A stretch of 38,455 nucleotides of DNA from Acidobacteriaceae bacterium (lineage in GTDB: Bacteria; Acidobacteriota; Terriglobia; Terriglobales; Acidobacteriaceae), in NCBI GenBank assembly GCA_903642265.1, contig CAHJWN010000036.1, positions 1 to 38,455 of the forward strand, written 5' to 3'. Of this stretch, positions 35,307 through 38,455 are shown one piece after another. The position numbers and the translations under genes are program-made. The notes under the pieces were generated by a model. That model had not been told where the DNA came from. It worked only from the letters and a program-made list of their open reading frames with translations, and ran no database searches. The number at the start of each line of letters is the position of its first letter. The first letter of the stretch is position 1.

Positions 35307-35644
35307 TCGATGCCCAACAGCTTCCGTCCCTCAACAGAGATCCGCGATGGACTCCAGGCCGGCTCCCACACCAGCTCCACCTCCGTTTGGCTTATTTCCT
35401 GAAAGGCGCTCAACCTCCCCTCGATCTGCGCGATGATCTGCGTATGCGCAGGGCATCCCTTTGACGTCAGCGTCAAGCCAATCCCCACCTTATGCCTGGC
35501 TGGGACACCCCGAATTCCCGCCCCTGGCGCCTCTGTATCAACCGCAACTGCCACCGTATAAACGAGACCCAGGTCGACGATGTTGCACGGGACCTCGGGG
35601 TCGTAGCAATCTTTCAGTGCCTCCCGAACCGTCTCTTCCGTCAT
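35303..35644 (-). CDS. SufT/MIP18-like iron-sulfur assembly protein
   Basis: A 113-residue DUF59/MIP18-domain protein. The signature YDPEVPCNIVDLGLVY (about 14-29) and LTLTSKGCPAH (about 57-67, with the conserved Cys) identify the family, whose members SufT and PaaD help deliver or mature Fe-S clusters. In SufT proteins there is often an N-terminal extension; here it is absent, so 'SufT-like' is the safest name. No suf or paa genes are nearby. The start shares one base with the stop of the upstream ispA-like gene (TAATG), implying translational coupling. Confidence 0.88.
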   Translation of the reverse strand: MTEETVREALKDCYDPEVPCNIVDLGLVYTVAVAVDTEAPGAGIRGVPARHKVGIGLTLTSKGCPAHTQIIAQIEGRLSAFQEISQTEVELVWEPAWSPSRISVEGRKLLGID

Positions 35645-36600
35645 TAGTTCTTCCGCTCCACCAGGTATCGTGCGATTGCCTTCAATCCATCCGCTGCCGC
35701 TCCAAACGGCTCCAGTTCTACAAACGCATCGGCGATCAGCGCCTTTGCATCCTCAGCTGCCTGCTCGATGCCATAAACCGCGGGCCAGGTAGCCTTTACC
35801 GTTGCGGTGTCCTTGCCCGCCGTCTTTCCCAACTGTGCCGAATCCTGCGTCATGTCCAATACGTCATCGACAATTTGAAACGCCAGTCCAGCCTTCTCTC
35901 CAAAACCCTGCAGCCGCATGATCACATTGCTCGATGCCCCGCTGTCATGCCCTGCATGCGCCGCTCCATACAGCCCGCCCGCGACGATACTTACCGCGAT
36001 CAACGCACCGGTCTTTGCACGATGAATCGCCTCCACCAGCGCCGCAGTCGGCGAATGCCCCTCTCCCTCTAGGTCCATCACCTGCCCACCGATCATTCCG
36101 GGCGGCAGTCCGGTATCGACATCCCCGACCCGTCCCACACCCGTCCCAACCGCCGCCGCGACCTCACGCAGGATCGCTACCGTCGTTGCGGCCGCAGTCT
36201 TCAGATTTCCGATCGTCTGGAATGCAAGAGTCTGCAATGCGTCTCCTGCAAGGATTGCTGTGGCCTCGCCAAACTCCACATGGCACGTCGGCTTGCCTCG
36301 CCGCAGCACATCATTATCAAGTGCCGGCAGATCATCATGAATTAGCGAATACGTGTGCAGCATCTCAAGCGCCGCCCCAAGCTCCGCCACACCTTCGGCA
36401 TCGAATCCATGTCCGGCGGTCATCTTTGCGGCTTCGATACACAGAATCGGCCGCAGCCTCTTACCCCCCGCAAAAACGCTATGCCGCATCGCGCGGTGGA
36501 TCGAATGGGGAAGCACTTCAGGCCCAGGCAGCAGCCGTTCGAGAGCCGCATCCGTACTTGCAGCACCCGCCATAAGCATTGTTTTTACACTAGAAATCAT
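35644..36600 (-). CDS. ispA: Polyprenyl (farnesyl/geranylgeranyl) diphosphate synthase
   Basis: A 318-residue short-chain trans-prenyltransferase that extends DMAPP/IPP to farnesyl or geranylgeranyl diphosphate. The conserved blocks are GGKRLRP (45-51), the first aspartate-rich motif HDDLPALDND (88-97; DDx4D, the bacterial FPP synthase pattern), GGQVMDL (171-177), KTGALI, and the second motif FQIVDDVLD (241-249). I start it at ATG 36600, which shares one base with the upstream gene's stop (TGATG); the longer frame from 36666 would overlap the previous gene by 66 bases. Product chain length cannot be settled from sequence alone, so the ispA symbol is provisional. Confidence 0.93.
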   Translation of the reverse strand: MISSVKTMLMAGAASTDAALERLLPGPEVLPHSIHRAMRHSVFAGGKRLRPILCIEAAKMTAGHGFDAEGVAELGAALEMLHTYSLIHDDLPALDNDVLRRGKPTCHVEFGEATAILAGDALQTLAFQTIGNLKTAAATTVAILREVAAAVGTGVGRVGDVDTGLPPGMIGGQVMDLEGEGHSPTAALVEAIHRAKTGALIAVSIVAGGLYGAAHAGHDSGASSNVIMRLQGFGEKAGLAFQIVDDVLDMTQDSAQLGKTAGKDTATVKATWPAVYGIEQAAEDAKALIADAFVELEPFGAAADGLKAIARYLVERKN

Positions 36601-38327
36601 CAACTTTCGATGATACGCGACCGCCCCCGGAACCATCCCACTCCCATCAATCCACCCATTCCACACAGCGCCACGATACTGAGCCCATCCCCAAGCTCGC
36701 GATCCCTCGTCATCCTATATGCAACATCAATCTGCGAGTGTCCAGCTGTCACCGGGAATGCAATCAGCCCGTCCGCCCGCTCCACCCTATCCTCAGTCTC
36801 CACACCGTTTACTCGCACCACCCAAGCCGGGTATTCCCGTAGCTTCAATACCAAGATCTCTGCGTCATCCGCATCGACGCCAAAGTGCATAGGTATTGGC
36901 CCCGCCGCTCCTTGTACCGGCTGAGCATCAGCATCTTTCGCAAGCCAGAACGGCGGGTCCGCATGCAGCAGAGCGTCGTTGTCCGCCTCCCCGGTCGTGT
37001 ACTCATCCGTAGCATCAGTTCCTGCCTTGCTCTCAAACACGCCCAGGCGCGCCGACACGGTATCCTCGTCGTCGCACTCCTGCCGAAACTGATGCACTAC
37101 CGGCCACCCCATCGCCATGGCAATCAGCAACGAACCCAAACTCAGCCAGCCGGAGCTGATCCTGATCGCTCTAAAAGCCAGTGCAAGCGCACCGCAAACA
37201 GCCGCCGCCAGCACCGCCGTGAGTCTCCACGGAAACTGCAAGAACGTCATCTCTGGCAATACCCGCCACACAAGTGCACTCAGCGGGGTAAGCAACACCC
37301 CGATCACCATTGCCAGCAATGCAAGCGAAAGCACCGCCCTCTTTCGCGTTTCGTAATTCCGGGTCCGCAAATCAGGTGCCCCATATCTCAAGTCTGCGAC
37401 CTGGGCTTCGTCTGCGGCTTTGGTCTGTACAAAAGCCGCAATCCCAATCAACACCGCTCCCACCCCGAGCATTACCACCGCAATCAGCGATGCCGTCCGC
37501 AACACTTCATCATGCGCCGCATCGCTCGTGTGATGAAACAGAAAGTTGTCTCCAATACGCATCCCCTCAACCGTCGCCATCGTGATCTGCACCCAGCGCT
37601 GTTCATATGCCGCAGGCACGACGTAAAACGCAGCCAGCCCTATGCCCATCGCTACCCCACTCGCCACCTGCCCCGCCAGTTCGACACACCTCCTCAGACT
37701 CGTGCCTCGCCACATCCAAATCAGCCTGACCATCGCCAACAACGCCAGGGCATAGCACCCCATCACCGCCGCCGGCGCATTCGTTAACCAAAGCAGCGCC
37801 ACCGGCACAGCCACTCGCAAGACGGAGACCCGCTCTCGCAAAATCGCCGCGAGCAGCAGCGGCATCCACGCCGCAGCCAGCAGCTCCGCGTATGCTGTCC
37901 GCTCATACGCGGTAAAAATCATGTATGGATTAGCCATATAAACCACAGCTGCAATCACGGCCGCAGGACGCGCCGCATCAAGCTCCCGGGCCAGCCAGTA
38001 CATGGCAAGTCCTGCCGCGAACAGCACCAATCCCGTAAACACGATTGGCACCGCACCCCAAGGCAGCGCCATCCCGAGCAGCGCTCCCCACGTCCACGAC
38101 ATCGGCGGATAGAACACAAACCGCGGCTCCCCCGCATTCCACGCCGGAGAGAACGCCCATGCCGGATGCCACACTCCCGCCCTGAACTGTGCCGATGCCT
38201 CCATCCAGCTGATCAGGTGAAAGTCGAAGTCATGCCCACACGAGCATCCATGCACCATCAGCGGCAGCACCAGGACCAACGCCGCTGTCGGAATCAAAGT
38301 GAGAGGCAGCAACAACCCACGGCGCAT
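36600..38327 (-). CDS. Multi-pass membrane protein, 6-PTPS-related/GT-C-like
   Basis: A 575-residue integral membrane protein with about a dozen hydrophobic helices and a C-terminal soluble part. The first periplasmic loop contains GHDFDFHLISW (31-41), an acidic/histidine motif of the '6-pyruvoyl-tetrahydropterin synthase-related' membrane family, which looks like a GT-C glycosyltransferase fold using polyprenyl-phosphate sugars. The C-terminal domain (about 400-550) is beta-rich (YPAWVVRVNGVETEDRV), as in YfhO-like proteins. A hydrophilic loop at about 302-331 appears to derive from a repeat element (see separate entry). It is first in an operon with ispA-like, SufT-like and methyltransferase genes. 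Glycosyl transfer is family-based inference. Confidence 0.78.
   Translation of the reverse strand: MRRGLLLPLTLIPTAALVLVLPLMVHGCSCGHDFDFHLISWMEASAQFRAGVWHPAWAFSPAWNAGEPRFVFYPPMSWTWGALLGMALPWGAVPIVFTGLVLFAAGLAMYWLARELDAARPAAVIAAVVYMANPYMIFTAYERTAYAELLAAAWMPLLLAAILRERVSVLRVAVPVALLWLTNAPAAVMGCYALALLAMVRLIWMWRGTSLRRCVELAGQVASGVAMGIGLAAFYVVPAAYEQRWVQITMATVEGMRIGDNFLFHHTSDAAHDEVLRTASLIAVVMLGVGAVLIGIAAFVQTKAADEAQVADLRYGAPDLRTRNYETRKRAVLSLALLAMVIGVLLTPLSALVWRVLPEMTFLQFPWRLTAVLAAAVCGALALAFRAIRISSGWLSLGSLLIAMAMGWPVVHQFRQECDDEDTVSARLGVFESKAGTDATDEYTTGEADNDALLHADPPFWLAKDADAQPVQGAAGPIPMHFGVDADDAEILVLKLREYPAWVVRVNGVETEDRVERADGLIAFPVTAGHSQIDVAYRMTRDRELGDGLSIVALCGMGGLMGVGWFRGRSRIIES
37340..37420. repeat. REP-like sequence inserted within a membrane-protein loop
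   Basis: The stretch contains GGTGCCCCATATCTCA (37374-37389), sharing GGTGCCCCA with the intergenic hairpins at 20256 and 30010, and CCCATATCTCA with the hairpin at 38378-38403. It encodes a charged in-frame loop (QVADLRYGAPDLRTRNYETR) between two hydrophobic helices. That combination suggests a repeat that became coding without breaking the frame. Confidence 0.5.
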
Positions 38328-38361
38328 ACTTCAAAGCCTACCCCAACCGCCGGGAACCGAC

Positions 38362-38415
38362 GTCTAGAAGCCGCACTCCCACATCTCACCTCTGAGATAT
38401 GGGAAATCCCTAGAC
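38362..38415. repeat. Nested inverted repeat upstream of the membrane-protein operon
   Basis: CCCACATCTCA (38378-38388) pairs with TGAGATATGGG (38393-38403), eleven positions with one mismatch, around a 4-base loop. An outer dyad GTCTAG (38362-38367) and CTAGAC (38410-38415) flanks it. It lies 35-90 bases before the start of the operon's first gene, where the promoter should be. GGGCACCC at 38425-38432 may belong to a further repeat cut by the window edge. Confidence 0.55.
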
Positions 38416-38455
38416 TAAGAGCCAGGGCACCCACCAATACATATCCATGTGTCCC

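Overview
The window looks like a piece of an Acidobacteriota chromosome, most likely family Acidobacteriaceae (Terriglobus, Granulicella or Edaphobacter-like). The basis is a GC-rich diderm gene set, an outer-membrane beta-barrel, a very large NHL/Ig-repeat exported protein of the style common in that group, an intergenic copy of the 'CATTCTGAGCGCAGCGAAGA' motif that I recall as abundant in these genomes, and REP-like hairpins containing GGGTGCCCCA. The genus is inference; no rRNA gene is present to test it.

Layout. Positions 1-2000: 3' end of threonine synthase (thrC), a GNAT acetyltransferase and a small GlsB/YeaQ-type membrane protein. 2000-8200: a MATE exporter, an exported amidohydrolase, an OafA-like acyltransferase and a FUSC-type membrane protein. 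8200-13100: monofunctional proline dehydrogenase, a second, visibly more AT-rich acyltransferase, an ethanolamine ammonia-lyase large subunit (eutB) with no eutC beside it, and an outer-membrane beta-barrel protein. 13100-18400: a 1769-residue NHL-propeller plus ten-Ig-repeat protein.

18800-30000 is the most informative part, the distal end of the division and cell wall (dcw) cluster: murC, ftsQ, ftsA, ftsZ, then a compact penicillin-binding transpeptidase. Three things interrupt the expected order. A PRISE-like short-chain reductase and a frameshifted Phd/VapC toxin-antitoxin pair lie between murC and ftsQ, and an SGNH-fold lipoprotein with degraded catalytic blocks lies between ftsA and ftsZ. 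FtsZ has a very long C-terminal linker and FtsQ a Pro/Ala/Lys-rich C-terminal tail. Three related hairpins follow the stop codons of murC, ftsZ and the transpeptidase.

30000-38455: an M61 metallopeptidase with a PDZ domain, nnr and tsaE (a coupled pair on the plus strand), and a minus-strand operon with overlapping or shared start/stop codons: multi-pass membrane protein, polyprenyl diphosphate synthase (ispA-like), SufT/MIP18-like protein, SAM-dependent methyltransferase. No tRNA, rRNA, CRISPR array, integrase or complete insertion sequence was recognised. I did not find an obvious new defence or biosynthetic system. The best candidates for something undescribed are the accessory genes embedded in the division cluster, the transpeptidase beside ftsZ, and the covarying hairpin family.
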